The notes beneath the pieces are model-generated. The model was given only the letters and a program-made list of their open reading frames with translations. It did no database searches and was not told where the DNA came from. 64,000 nt of DNA from the NCBI GenBank assembly GCA_036557785.1, contig DATBGZ010000045.1:1-64000 (forward strand), given 5' to 3'. Shown piece by piece: positions 7,895 to 16,244 of the stretch. This DNA is from DATBGZ01 sp036557785. GTDB lineage: Bacteria; Actinomycetota; Actinomycetes; Mycobacteriales; Micromonosporaceae. The position numbers and the translations under genes are program-made. Every line of letters starts with the position of its first letter. Within the stretch, counting starts at the first letter, position 1.

Positions 7895-10588
7895 TCAGCC
7901 TCCCTCTTCTGTGTTGCGCATCTCGGGCGTGGACTGTGTCCATTGTGGTGACTCCGTCGTGGAGCCGTTCCACTCGGGTGACTCGGGGGGCTCGGCCGGT
8001 GGTGGCGCCGGCGGCTCTGCCCGCGGCGGCGCCTCCGAAACCTCGGACTGCGCTGACGCGGGTGGCGCCAACACGGGCAGTGGCGGCTCGGGCAGTGGTG
8101 GCTCGGTTGGCGTGGGACCCGTGGGCTCCTCCTCGGCAAGGCGGGCGGCGTCGCTGCGCCCACGCAGCGTGCCCGACCGGTACGAGGCCATCATGCTGCG
8201 GGTCACGTCCGGATCCCGAGGCCCGGTGTGCGTCGGCCCCATGCCATCGGATGCTGGCATGGTCGGATCGCTGGCTGGGGCGGCGGTCGCGGGCCCGAAC
8301 CCCGCATCAGCCACGGCGGCTTCCGGTTCCCCCGTGGGGCGCCGCTGGCGCCACGGAAGCCCGGAGGGCGTGAGCTTCGGTTGCTCGGCGAGCGTGGCGG
8401 GCTCGGCTGTCGCGGGCACGGTCGTCGCGGGCACGGTCGTGGCTGGACTTACTGGCGATGATGTCAGCGCCGTCGGCTGCCCGACGCCGTTGCTCGGCGA
8501 CGCGAACAACGGTGCCTCATGGCCGGCGCCGTTGAGCGCCTGTGCCGTCTGCAGCGCAGGTGCCTCCGCGACAGCGGTGGCGGCCTCGCGTTCGCGGGGT
8601 AGCCGTTCGGTCTCGCTCTGCAGTCGGTGCCGGCCGACCCCGGCGAGTTGCGCTGGCCGGTAGCTGTCGAGCTGGCTCGGGTCCAGCGGGTCCTCTCCGT
8701 CGCCGCCTTCGGCCATGATCGATCCCGGCAGCAGCACGATCGCGGTCGTGCCACCGTAGGGCGACTCCGTGAGGCGGACCCGGATGCCGTGGCGTTCGGC
8801 CAGGTTGCCGACGACGTAGAGTCCCAGCCGCGCGGTGCTGGTGAGACGGAACTCCGGCGGGTCGCGCAGTTGCTCGTTCGCGGCGGCAAGCTCCTCGGGA
8901 GTCATCCCGAGGCCACGGTCCTCGATCTCAATGGCGAACCCGTAGCCCACGGGCGAGCCGCCGACCCGCACCGTGGTCTGCGGTGGGGAGAACGACACGG
9001 CGTTCTCGATCAGCTCGGCGAGCAGGTGGATCACGTCGCCCACCGCGCGACCGAGCAGCGACGCATTGCCCACCGGCAGCACGGTGACCCGCGTGTAGTC
9101 CTCGACCTCGGCCAGGGCGCCGCGCAGCACGTCAACCATCGGCACCGGCTTGCGCCAGGCCCGCCCCGCGGTCGCCCCGGAGAGCACGATCAGGTTCTCG
9201 GCGTTGCGCCGCATACGCGTCGCGAGGTGGTCGATCCGGAACAGCTCGGCCAGCTCCTCGGAGTCGGTGGCACGCCGCTCCATCGCGTCGAGCAGGCCCA
9301 GTTGGCGGTGCAGCAGTGCCTGGCTGCGGCGGGCCAGGCTCAGGAATACGTCCCGGACGCTGCGGCGCAACTCGGCCTGTTCGACGGCGACCTGGATCGC
9401 GGTCTCCTGTACCTGGTTGAACGCCTCGCCCACTTGGCCGATCTCGTCCTGACCGAACTCTAGGGGAGGCGCCTCCTGCTTGACGTCAACCTGTTCGCCG
9501 TACTGCAGGCGCTCCACGACGCGGGGCAACCGGTAGGAGGCGAGGTCGCGCGCCGCGTTGCGCAGCCGCTCGAGCTGGCGCACGATCCGGCGGGCCGTGG
9601 TGACCGAGATGATGATGGACGCGATGACAGCGACCAGACCCAGCACGCCGGCGAGTATCAGCCGGATGAGCACGCCGATGGCCACGGGTACGGCGCGCGC
9701 CACGACGCCGTCGCCGGCGGCGAGAACCTGGTCCTGCGAGGCCTCGAAGACCGGGCGGATCGCCGCGCTCCAGGCGGCGGAGCTGACCGTTGGCCTCGTG
9801 GTGGGGCCCTCGGCGATGACCGAGTTCTCCAGCGCCTGGAAGCTCATCACGATGTTGCTCGCAAAGAGTGCCTCGAAGGCCGCCTGGTCTGTTGGCGGCA
9901 ACTCGCTGATCGCCTGGGTGTAGAGGTAGCGTTGGGCCCCGACAAGCTGCACGAATGTCGCGTAGTCCTCCTCCGAGATGGTGCCCTCGGCGAGGGCCCC
10001 CTCCAGGACCGCGTCCTCCTGGGCGAGTTCTTCGCGGGCCCGGGTGAGCTGGATCAGGGTCCGCGCGTCCTTGGCGATCGACTGGTCGTCCACGGCCGAG
10101 ATCGCATCGACGCATGAGAGTACGCCCTCGATCAGGACGTCGTACGGGGTGCTCGCGTCCATCCGGTCGGAGCTGCCGTTGTCGATGGCGGCACGGTCCG
10201 CGCCGATCTTGGCCATGAGCGCGTACGCGTCGGAGAGCCGCTGTTCGAGGAGATCACTCGCGGCGAAATGCACCGCGCCGGAGTTGGACTTCTCGATGAA
10301 GGCGGCGATCTTCTCGTCGGTGTCGGACCGTTGGGCCAGCATGGCGTCGCGGGCTGCGGTGCTGTGGCTACCGAGGTAGACCTCAGTGAGCCGGCGCTCT
10401 TCCTGCAGGGCCGGGAGCAGGACCTCCTGCGGTTGCGCGACGCCGCCGTCGAGGGTGGTCACTGACAGCAGGTTCAGACCTTCGCGCACCGTCACGTACG
10501 CAGCGAAGCCCCACAGTGCCGCCAGCGAGGCAAGCAGTGCGATGACTTTTGCACGCACGCGGGTAGTACGGGCTTTGCGGGGACTCAT
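7895..10588 (-). CDS. nitrate-sensor type histidine kinase-like protein (CvnA-type)
   Basis: An 897-residue membrane sensor, the first conservon gene. The start was placed at ATG 10588 (reading MSPRKARTTR). The frame extends further upstream but that part is not protein-like. One helix near residues 15-35 is followed by an extracellular nitrate/nitrite-sensing (NIT) domain, a second helix (around LIRLILAGVLGLVAVIASIII), HAMP, a dimerisation region (FRIDHLATRMRRN) and an HATPase_c domain with an N-box (LIENAVSF) and G1 (EDRGLGM). The last ~200 residues are a disordered Pro/Ala/Thr-rich tail. No response regulator is adjacent; output is expected through the roadblock/DUF742/GTPase partners. Confidence 0.92.
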   Translation of the reverse strand: MSPRKARTTRVRAKVIALLASLAALWGFAAYVTVREGLNLLSVTTLDGGVAQPQEVLLPALQEERRLTEVYLGSHSTAARDAMLAQRSDTDEKIAAFIEKSNSGAVHFAASDLLEQRLSDAYALMAKIGADRAAIDNGSSDRMDASTPYDVLIEGVLSCVDAISAVDDQSIAKDARTLIQLTRAREELAQEDAVLEGALAEGTISEEDYATFVQLVGAQRYLYTQAISELPPTDQAAFEALFASNIVMSFQALENSVIAEGPTTRPTVSSAAWSAAIRPVFEASQDQVLAAGDGVVARAVPVAIGVLIRLILAGVLGLVAVIASIIISVTTARRIVRQLERLRNAARDLASYRLPRVVERLQYGEQVDVKQEAPPLEFGQDEIGQVGEAFNQVQETAIQVAVEQAELRRSVRDVFLSLARRSQALLHRQLGLLDAMERRATDSEELAELFRIDHLATRMRRNAENLIVLSGATAGRAWRKPVPMVDVLRGALAEVEDYTRVTVLPVGNASLLGRAVGDVIHLLAELIENAVSFSPPQTTVRVGGSPVGYGFAIEIEDRGLGMTPEELAAANEQLRDPPEFRLTSTARLGLYVVGNLAERHGIRVRLTESPYGGTTAIVLLPGSIMAEGGDGEDPLDPSQLDSYRPAQLAGVGRHRLQSETERLPREREAATAVAEAPALQTAQALNGAGHEAPLFASPSNGVGQPTALTSSPVSPATTVPATTVPATAEPATLAEQPKLTPSGLPWRQRRPTGEPEAAVADAGFGPATAAPASDPTMPASDGMGPTHTGPRDPDVTRSMMASYRSGTLRGRSDAARLAEEEPTGPTPTEPPLPEPPLPVLAPPASAQSEVSEAPPRAEPPAPPPAEPPESPEWNGSTTESPQWTQSTPEMRNTEEGG

Positions 10589-10976
10589 GACACCCGTCCG
10601 AATCGAGGCAAATGGGTCGCTGGACCGTTTGGGCGGTTGACAGTTACGAGGTCCGCGTCCTCCGCGGCGGGCCAGCCGTGCCTGAGACCGCACCAACGCA
10701 CGGCGGAACCCTAGCAGTGACCGGTCAGGCCACTCAAGCGCCCCGTGTGTCGAACGGGACGGAGAGTGACGTGCGTTGCCCAGAAACCGGACGTTCTGCG
10801 ACATCGCGAAACAGAAGATTCGCATAGAAGCCGCCCGGCAAGCCCGTCAATGTGATCACCCTGCCGAGGGGTTACCGGTGCGACCGATCGGTCCACACTG
10901 GCCTATGCGCTTGTCGTCTGCTCGATGGGGGGCATGACGGGGGACCGGCACCGCGGCGCGAGCGGACCACGGACGG
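10589..10976. other. intergenic region upstream of the conservon
   Basis: About 390 bp between the end of the terpene operon (stop at 10977) and the conservon start (10588), both on the minus strand. It should contain the conservon promoter and the 3' end of the terpene transcript. No strong hairpin or obvious consensus promoter was found, so read-through from the terpene operon into the conservon cannot be excluded. Confidence 0.4.
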
Positions 10977-12674
10977 TCACCCCTTGTGGCGGTCACTTCC
11001 GTGCAGGGCCGCGAGGACGGCACCCTCGATGATCGCGTCGGGGCGGTAAAGGTCCTTGTCATGCCACATCGCCGGCCCCTCGGGCAGGCTCTTGGCGACC
11101 ACGCGCTCCCGCAGGTACCGGTTACCGCGCGTGATTGCCTCGGCGAGACGGGGCAGCCTGTGGCCGGGTGCCGCCTCGGCGGCCGTCAGCACCATGACGG
11201 AGTAGGCGGTCTCCTCAGCGGTGCCGGCCCACAGTCCCCATGAGCCATCCGGCCGTTGGCTGTCGAGCACCCAGCGCGCGGCGCGGACGAGCGAGGCCCG
11301 TTGGGCGCCGGCGCGGGCGAGGGCGAGGGCGCAGCACCATGTCGCGTAGTAGGGCGAGGCATGCCAGCGGTCGGACCACGATCCCTCCGGATGCTGTTGG
11401 TCGACCAGCCACCGACAGACCCGGCGGACCGCCCTGTCGACGCGCGGCGTGGCCGTCGCGGTCACCAACGCCTCGAGGACGTGGGCGTTGACGGTGGGGG
11501 AGGCGCCATCCTCGCCGGGCCAGGTGCAGAAGTGTGTCGGTGTCTCGAACGCCCACAGGGCATCGACGGGGTGTGGCCGGCCGGCCAGTGCCATCGCGTA
11601 GAGGCTCGCGGACGTCGTATCGGCATCGGCTGGCAGTCCCGGGCCGGCCGCGACCGCGCCAGCGCGCAGCGCGCCGGCGAGGCCCGAGACGATGTCGCGA
11701 GGGCGTGCCGGTGCCAACAGGCCCGCCCGGCCGAGCTCGCTGAGCACCCACGACCGCTCGAAGGCAGTGATCGGCAGCCCGCACGGGACCGGGCCGCCGG
11801 TCCGCCCGACCAGTTCGTCCAGGTGGTGGCGGCTGGATGCCGATCGCGGTTGGGACGATCCGAGCCATGCCGCGGTCGCAGCCGGAGACGCGCCGACCGT
11901 TCCGCCCACTGCCGGCATCACGCCGCGGACGCCCCGCGCCTCGTCGCCGAGTACCTCCAGAGCATGCACGAGTTTGTCGGGGAGGAGGTGGCCAGCACGT
12001 ACGCTCGCCCGCAGCCTCGCCAGCCTCTCACCGCCCAGCCTCGGGTGCGACGGCAGTGCCCGGGACCGCGGCATCACGCCGGTCAGTGGGCGAGCGCGGT
12101 CGGCAGCGAGATGGCTGTTGATTTCTTGCACCAGGGCGGGCGCGATCAGGTCGATGGCCGGCATGTCGGGGAGGTCGAGGTCGGTAGGGCGCAGGAGGGT
12201 GCGCAGCGCAGAAAGCCCACGGACCGCGGCCTGCACGACCGCACCCCGATCCACAGTGGATAGGCCCCGGATGGTCGACGGCTTCCCGTCGGCGAGCCGC
12301 CGCGCCGTGGTGAGCAGCGCCTCGGTCGCGCTCAGCGTCGGCACGAGGCCGTACGCTCCGGGTCCGCCCCACCGCCCGTCGGGGTTCTGCTGGCGCAGCA
12401 GCCAGGACACGCGTGTGGCCTGCCCGCGCAGCCACGGAGCGAGGGTGACCACCCGGCCGGTCTCGTAGACCGAGGGCGACACCTGCCCGTCGGGCTGCGC
12501 GCGGATGCTGTCCAGCAGCCGTCGCGCTGCCGCGCCGCGGCCGCGTGGCCGGGGAGCCGGTGTCAGCCCTGGTGTCGCCGGTCGCCGGCGTGGCGAGGGG
12601 GGCAGGGCGTCATGGTTGCCGGCGCGTGGAAGCGGCACGACCCGGGTCGGGTCGTGCCGGGCTCTTACCGTCAC
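10977..12674 (-). CDS. class II diterpene cyclase-like (copalyl diphosphate synthase type)
   Basis: A 565-residue terpene cyclase with beta-gamma (squalene-hopene/CPS) architecture. QW-like repeats are visible: QQNPDGRWG (95-103), then QQHPEGSWSD and SQRPDGSWG nearer the C-terminus. The acid motif is DADTTS (350-355), where canonical class II cyclases carry DxDD; a DxDTT form is, to my recollection, found in the mycobacterial tuberculosinyl/halimadienyl diphosphate synthase. It probably protonates geranylgeranyl diphosphate to a bicyclic diphosphate. The start is GTG 12674, whose GTGA overlaps the stop of the class I synthase, with GGGGA just upstream. The longer reading to 12992 is antisense-frame noise within the synthase gene. 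The substrate is inferred, not shown. Confidence 0.85.
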   Translation of the reverse strand: MTVRARHDPTRVVPLPRAGNHDALPPSPRRRPATPGLTPAPRPRGRGAAARRLLDSIRAQPDGQVSPSVYETGRVVTLAPWLRGQATRVSWLLRQQNPDGRWGGPGAYGLVPTLSATEALLTTARRLADGKPSTIRGLSTVDRGAVVQAAVRGLSALRTLLRPTDLDLPDMPAIDLIAPALVQEINSHLAADRARPLTGVMPRSRALPSHPRLGGERLARLRASVRAGHLLPDKLVHALEVLGDEARGVRGVMPAVGGTVGASPAATAAWLGSSQPRSASSRHHLDELVGRTGGPVPCGLPITAFERSWVLSELGRAGLLAPARPRDIVSGLAGALRAGAVAAGPGLPADADTTSASLYAMALAGRPHPVDALWAFETPTHFCTWPGEDGASPTVNAHVLEALVTATATPRVDRAVRRVCRWLVDQQHPEGSWSDRWHASPYYATWCCALALARAGAQRASLVRAARWVLDSQRPDGSWGLWAGTAEETAYSVMVLTAAEAAPGHRLPRLAEAITRGNRYLRERVVAKSLPEGPAMWHDKDLYRPDAIIEGAVLAALHGSDRHKG

Positions 12675-13546
12675 AGCTGTCCCCAGTAGTCGGTGACGCC
12701 GTAGAAGCCGCTGCAGAAACCGATCTGTCGGCGCAGGAACGCGACCAGCCGGGGCTCGCTGGCCACCAGTGGCAGGAGCGTGTCCTGGGTCTGCCTGACC
12801 AGCGCCTCCACCCTCGCGGCAACCTCCGGCCGCTCGACGCCGAGCAGCAGCGCGTTGAGGTCGCCCCAGGCGACGTCCCGGTCGACGGTACCGAGGTCGT
12901 TGAGTAGTCGGATGACCTTCTGCTCGGCCCGCAGCGCCGAGGTCACATCGGCCAGGTGCGAGAGCTCGAGATCGGGTGTGGTGACCAGCCAATGGCCGAT
13001 GTTGACGAATGCGGATCCCAGATTGTCGGCGTTGTCCAGGTACTCATCGAGCGTCGGCCGGTGGCCGGCGGCGCGCCAGCCCCACTCCCGGCGCATGCCG
13101 GCGAGCATCCGCGAGAGCTCTTCGCCCCAGGCGTCGAGAGATGCTCCATCGTCAGTGCCGGAGGCGACCTGGGCACGGAGGTGCTCCAGGAGGCGGGTGA
13201 GACCGTCGACGGGCGCTGCCCCGTCCGCTACCGCCAGGCAGCGCCCGACCACGCCGTCGACCTCATCCGCGCTCTTGAGGACGTAGTCGATCTGCCAGTC
13301 GACGGCGAAGCCCCACAGTGCGCCCCGGTTGAGCATGGTCAGCTTCGCGGCGGGTAGGTCCTCGGCGCTGAAGGCGTTGGCAGCGCTGAGGGTGCCGAAC
13401 AGCGTGGCGTCGAAGGGACGCGGCGGGAACAGCTCGGGCTCCTGCGCGGCCCAGCTCTGCAGGTCCCGTTGGCCCGCGCCGGCAGCCGCGCTGGTCCGCC
13501 CCGCAGCGGCTGCTGCCTGGATGGTCGGGTCCGCCATCCAGTCCAT
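12671..13546 (-). CDS. class I terpene synthase-like
   Basis: A 291-residue alpha-domain terpene synthase. The start is ATG 13546 with GGAG 6 nt upstream. An apparent TTG start 4 codons earlier was not used because it contains that ribosome site. The first metal motif is degenerate: V82-D83-W-Q-I-D87 instead of DDxxD/E. The second is NDLGTVDRD (215-223), an NDxxTxxxD form of the NSE/DTE triad. LDEYLDNADNLGS before it fits the family G-helix region. It overlaps the class II cyclase by 4 bp (GTGA) and follows the P450 by 42 bp, so it probably takes the cyclised diphosphate and ionises it. Whether it remains catalytic is open. Confidence 0.8.
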   Translation of the reverse strand: MDWMADPTIQAAAAAGRTSAAAGAGQRDLQSWAAQEPELFPPRPFDATLFGTLSAANAFSAEDLPAAKLTMLNRGALWGFAVDWQIDYVLKSADEVDGVVGRCLAVADGAAPVDGLTRLLEHLRAQVASGTDDGASLDAWGEELSRMLAGMRREWGWRAAGHRPTLDEYLDNADNLGSAFVNIGHWLVTTPDLELSHLADVTSALRAEQKVIRLLNDLGTVDRDVAWGDLNALLLGVERPEVAARVEALVRQTQDTLLPLVASEPRLVAFLRRQIGFCSGFYGVTDYWGQL

Positions 13547-13588
13547 GGTGATCTCCAACTGTCGACTCCGGTGGCTCCCGATCAGCGG

Positions 13589-14971
13589 TCAGCGTACGGC
13601 GTTCAGGCGCATCGTCACGCGTTGCGCCGGCCGCAAGGACGCCGACACCTGGGGCGTCACCGGACCGTCGACGGTCACCTCGGGCCGCCAGCGGGACAGG
13701 ATGCTCGCCGTGATCAGTTGCGCCTCGGCGAGGAAGAAGTGCGAGCCGAGGCATTGGTGAGCGCCGCCACCGAACGGGAAGTACGCGTATCGGTGGTGTC
13801 CCTCGGCCTTGCCGGTGGCGAACCGTTCGGGATCGAACTCCAACGGTCGATCCCACAACCAGTCCATCCGGTGGCTGAAGTAGGGGCTGATGACGACGGT
13901 CTGGCCCTTCTTGATCTTCACTCCGTCGACGACATCGTCCCGCGCGGCCTGTCTGGGCACCAACCATCCCACGCCGTAGAGACGGAGCAGCTCCTGCAGC
14001 ACCATCCGGGTATAGCGCAGCTCCGCGATGTGTGCGCGCTGCACGCGGCTGTCGCCCACCACCCGGTCGATCTCGTCGTAGAGGCGCGTCGCGACCTCTG
14101 GATAGTCGCGAAGAGCCACCCACAGCCAGGTCAGGGCGACCCCGGTCGTCTCGGTGCCGGCGGCGAACATGCTCACGACATCGTCGCGGATCTGGGTGTT
14201 GGTCAGGCCCTTGCCGTCCTCGTACTCCGCCCGCGCAAGGGTGGTGACGATGTCCTTGCCCGTGTCCTTGGAGCGCGCCTCCTCAACCAGCGGAAGCATC
14301 ACCTCGTCGATCATCTTGGTTGCTTTGCGGAACGCCCGGTCGCCGGGCAGGGGTACCCAGTTGGGTGCGAACGGCATGGCCAGACGCCACAGGATCGAGG
14401 TGGCGGCCTGTTCGACCGCCGGGGCCAGCCGGTCGGCGTCGGCAAGGGAGATGCGATCGCCGAAGAAGACGCGGATCACGGCGCGGTGCACGATGCGCGT
14501 GAGCTCGACAGCCGAGTCGACCTCCGCACCGTCCTTGGCCCTCGTTGCCAGGTCATCGACGGCGTCGGTGATCGCGGCGGCCATGATGTCGAACTGCGAC
14601 TCGACGTGCTTGGCTGAGAAGAGCGGGTTCATGAGCTTGCGGCTGGTTGCCCAGTTCGTGCCCTCGCCGAGGATGCCGTTGCCGACCAGCCGCCGGATCG
14701 CCTGCCACAGCATGCCCTCGCGGACATAGTTGGCCGCGTTATCCCGTAGTACGCGCTGCACGTGCTCGGGCTTGAGGAACAGGTAGGGCCGGAACACGCC
14801 GAAGTCGAGCCGGACGATGTCGCCGTTGGCCGCGCGCGCGGCGTCCTCGACCATCGCGATGGGGTGGGAGAGCAGCTTGCGGGGTGTGCGGTAGAGCCGG
14901 ACCGTTCGTAGCGGCGGACGGGGCCGGCCGCGGGATGGCGGCCGCGACGGAGCGACCGGGGTGGCGACCAT
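13589..14971 (-). CDS. cytochrome P450
   Basis: A 460-residue soluble P450. The I-helix oxygen-binding motif is AGTETT (271-276), ExxR is ELLR (327-330), and the haem loop is FGGGAHQC with Cys407 as axial ligand. The start ATG 14971 has a strong AGGAGGT 7 nt upstream. It is the first gene of the operon P450, class I synthase, class II cyclase, so it most likely oxidises the terpene product. No ferredoxin or ferredoxin reductase gene lies nearby; electron partners must be elsewhere. A Pro/Arg-rich N-terminus precedes the catalytic core. Confidence 0.95.
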   Translation of the reverse strand: MVATPVAPSRPPSRGRPRPPLRTVRLYRTPRKLLSHPIAMVEDAARAANGDIVRLDFGVFRPYLFLKPEHVQRVLRDNAANYVREGMLWQAIRRLVGNGILGEGTNWATSRKLMNPLFSAKHVESQFDIMAAAITDAVDDLATRAKDGAEVDSAVELTRIVHRAVIRVFFGDRISLADADRLAPAVEQAATSILWRLAMPFAPNWVPLPGDRAFRKATKMIDEVMLPLVEEARSKDTGKDIVTTLARAEYEDGKGLTNTQIRDDVVSMFAAGTETTGVALTWLWVALRDYPEVATRLYDEIDRVVGDSRVQRAHIAELRYTRMVLQELLRLYGVGWLVPRQAARDDVVDGVKIKKGQTVVISPYFSHRMDWLWDRPLEFDPERFATGKAEGHHRYAYFPFGGGAHQCLGSHFFLAEAQLITASILSRWRPEVTVDGPVTPQVSASLRPAQRVTMRLNAVR

Positions 14972-15440
14972 GTGATGACCTCCTCACGCCTGCGCGAGTC
15001 TGGTCGTCGCGGCCCCGCGGAGGTCCGGGTACAGAGGTCCTATGTGGACGGACGATCCGCGCCGGTCCTGTACGGGGTCACCGGCGACTACGCCGGGACC
15101 CGAGCAGTTGTCACTCATTGTCCAAGGGCGAACACGGAATTGGCAAGATCGTCGGGGCTCGACGTGCGAGAAATGGGACCTGGCGTCGGGCGAGCTATAC
15201 TCGCCGCCGGCGGCGGGGAAAACCGTACCAAAGTGGACGCCGCACGTTTACCCGCGGAGAACCGGATCTGGCCCGCACCCGGTCTGCGCGATCGCCAAGG
15301 CGGCGCCAGCCAAGATCGGTCCACAGTGGATCGTCGTGACCGCGCGCCCCGCGAGTCACTGGTCGACCGCCTGGCGGCTCGCCGCGACGGCGACACGAGC
15401 CTCTTTCCGTCCGTGCGGGCGATCGTTACCGTGCTATGTC
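14972..15440. other. divergent intergenic region of the terpene operon
   Basis: A 469-bp gap between divergent starts (P450 on minus, CPBP gene on plus). It holds one exact copy of TCCACAGTGGA at 15320-15330, the palindrome found repeatedly in this window. A -10-like TATACT occurs at about 15196 without a clear -35. No credible coding sequence was seen. Confidence 0.45.
15320..15330. repeat. 11-bp palindrome TCCACAGTGGA
   Basis: An intergenic copy of the over-represented TCCA-N3-TGGA palindrome. It lies between divergent genes, so an operator role is possible, but most other copies are inside coding sequence. See the finding that lists all positions. Confidence 0.6.
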
Positions 15441-16208
15441 ATGACGTTTGATCTGGTCGGCTACACGGAGCGGGTCGCCCCCGCCATCGTTCTTGTCGTC
15501 GCACTGTACGTCGTTCTGCGCGGTGAGAAGGCGCTGCCGCTGCGCATCATGGCAGTGGTGATCGGGTTCCTCATCATCCGGGACAACCTGGTCTCGTTCG
15601 GAGTCTGGGGCTATGGACTTGCCCACGGCTGGCTGCCCTACGTCCGTTTCCTGCATGAGCCGGTCCTCGTCGCCGGATTCGCGGTGGGATCGATCCTCAC
15701 CACCGTGTTTCTTGTCCTCATCGAGTTCGACGGACGCAAGCTTCTGGTGTGGGGCAGGTTCAGCTGGCGGTCGGTGGTGTGGGGGCTAGGTGGGGGCGTG
15801 GTCGTTGCCGGGGCGCTGACCGTGGCCTACCAGTTCGTCCCGCTCGCCGAGCGTGGTGGTTCGCTACCGCACGACATGCTGTGGCCCATGGTCGCGGTCG
15901 CGATCTTCGGCAACCTCACCGAGGACATCCTTGTTCGCGGCTACATCCAGGGCTACCTCTCCGCCGCCCTCTCGCCCGTGAAGGCCGCCATCGGATCGGG
16001 ACTGTTCTACGCCTTCTGCCACCTGTTCCTCGCCCTCGAGATCACCACGGTGTTCCCTCAACCGGGTCTGCATCTCGGTGTGCCGGTGCTGGTGTTCGCG
16101 CTCTTCGACGGCCTTGTCTGCGCGTTCGTGCGGATGAAGGTCGGGCTGATTCCCGCCGCCGTGTCCCATGGCATGGGCGTGCTCGTGCTCGCGACCGGCC
16201 TCATCTGA
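15441..16208 (+). CDS. CPBP-family intramembrane metalloprotease-like protein
   Basis: A 255-residue polytopic protein of the CPBP/Abi (type II CAAX-prenyl protease-like) family. Motif 1 is E161-D162-xxx-R166 (the usual form is EExxxR), motif 2 is F189-xxxx-H194, and motif 3 contains H243 in AAVSHG. Seven to eight hydrophobic segments are visible. It starts at ATG 15441 and is divergent from the P450/terpene operon. CPBP proteins cleave or bind prenylated or other membrane substrates; bacterial members often have unknown roles. The Glu-to-Asp change may preserve metal binding. Confidence 0.85.
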   Translation: MTFDLVGYTERVAPAIVLVVALYVVLRGEKALPLRIMAVVIGFLIIRDNLVSFGVWGYGLAHGWLPYVRFLHEPVLVAGFAVGSILTTVFLVLIEFDGRKLLVWGRFSWRSVVWGLGGGVVVAGALTVAYQFVPLAERGGSLPHDMLWPMVAVAIFGNLTEDILVRGYIQGYLSAALSPVKAAIGSGLFYAFCHLFLALEITTVFPQPGLHLGVPVLVFALFDGLVCAFVRMKVGLIPAAVSHGMGVLVLATGLI

Positions 16209-16244
16209 CGATCGGTCTGCGACGCCCCCGGGCGACCTGGATCC

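Noticed and set aside
12675..12992. N-terminal extension of the class II cyclase reading
   Set aside because: Lies inside the class I synthase gene in another frame; Arg/Gly/Pro-rich; the GTGA overlap gives a better start.
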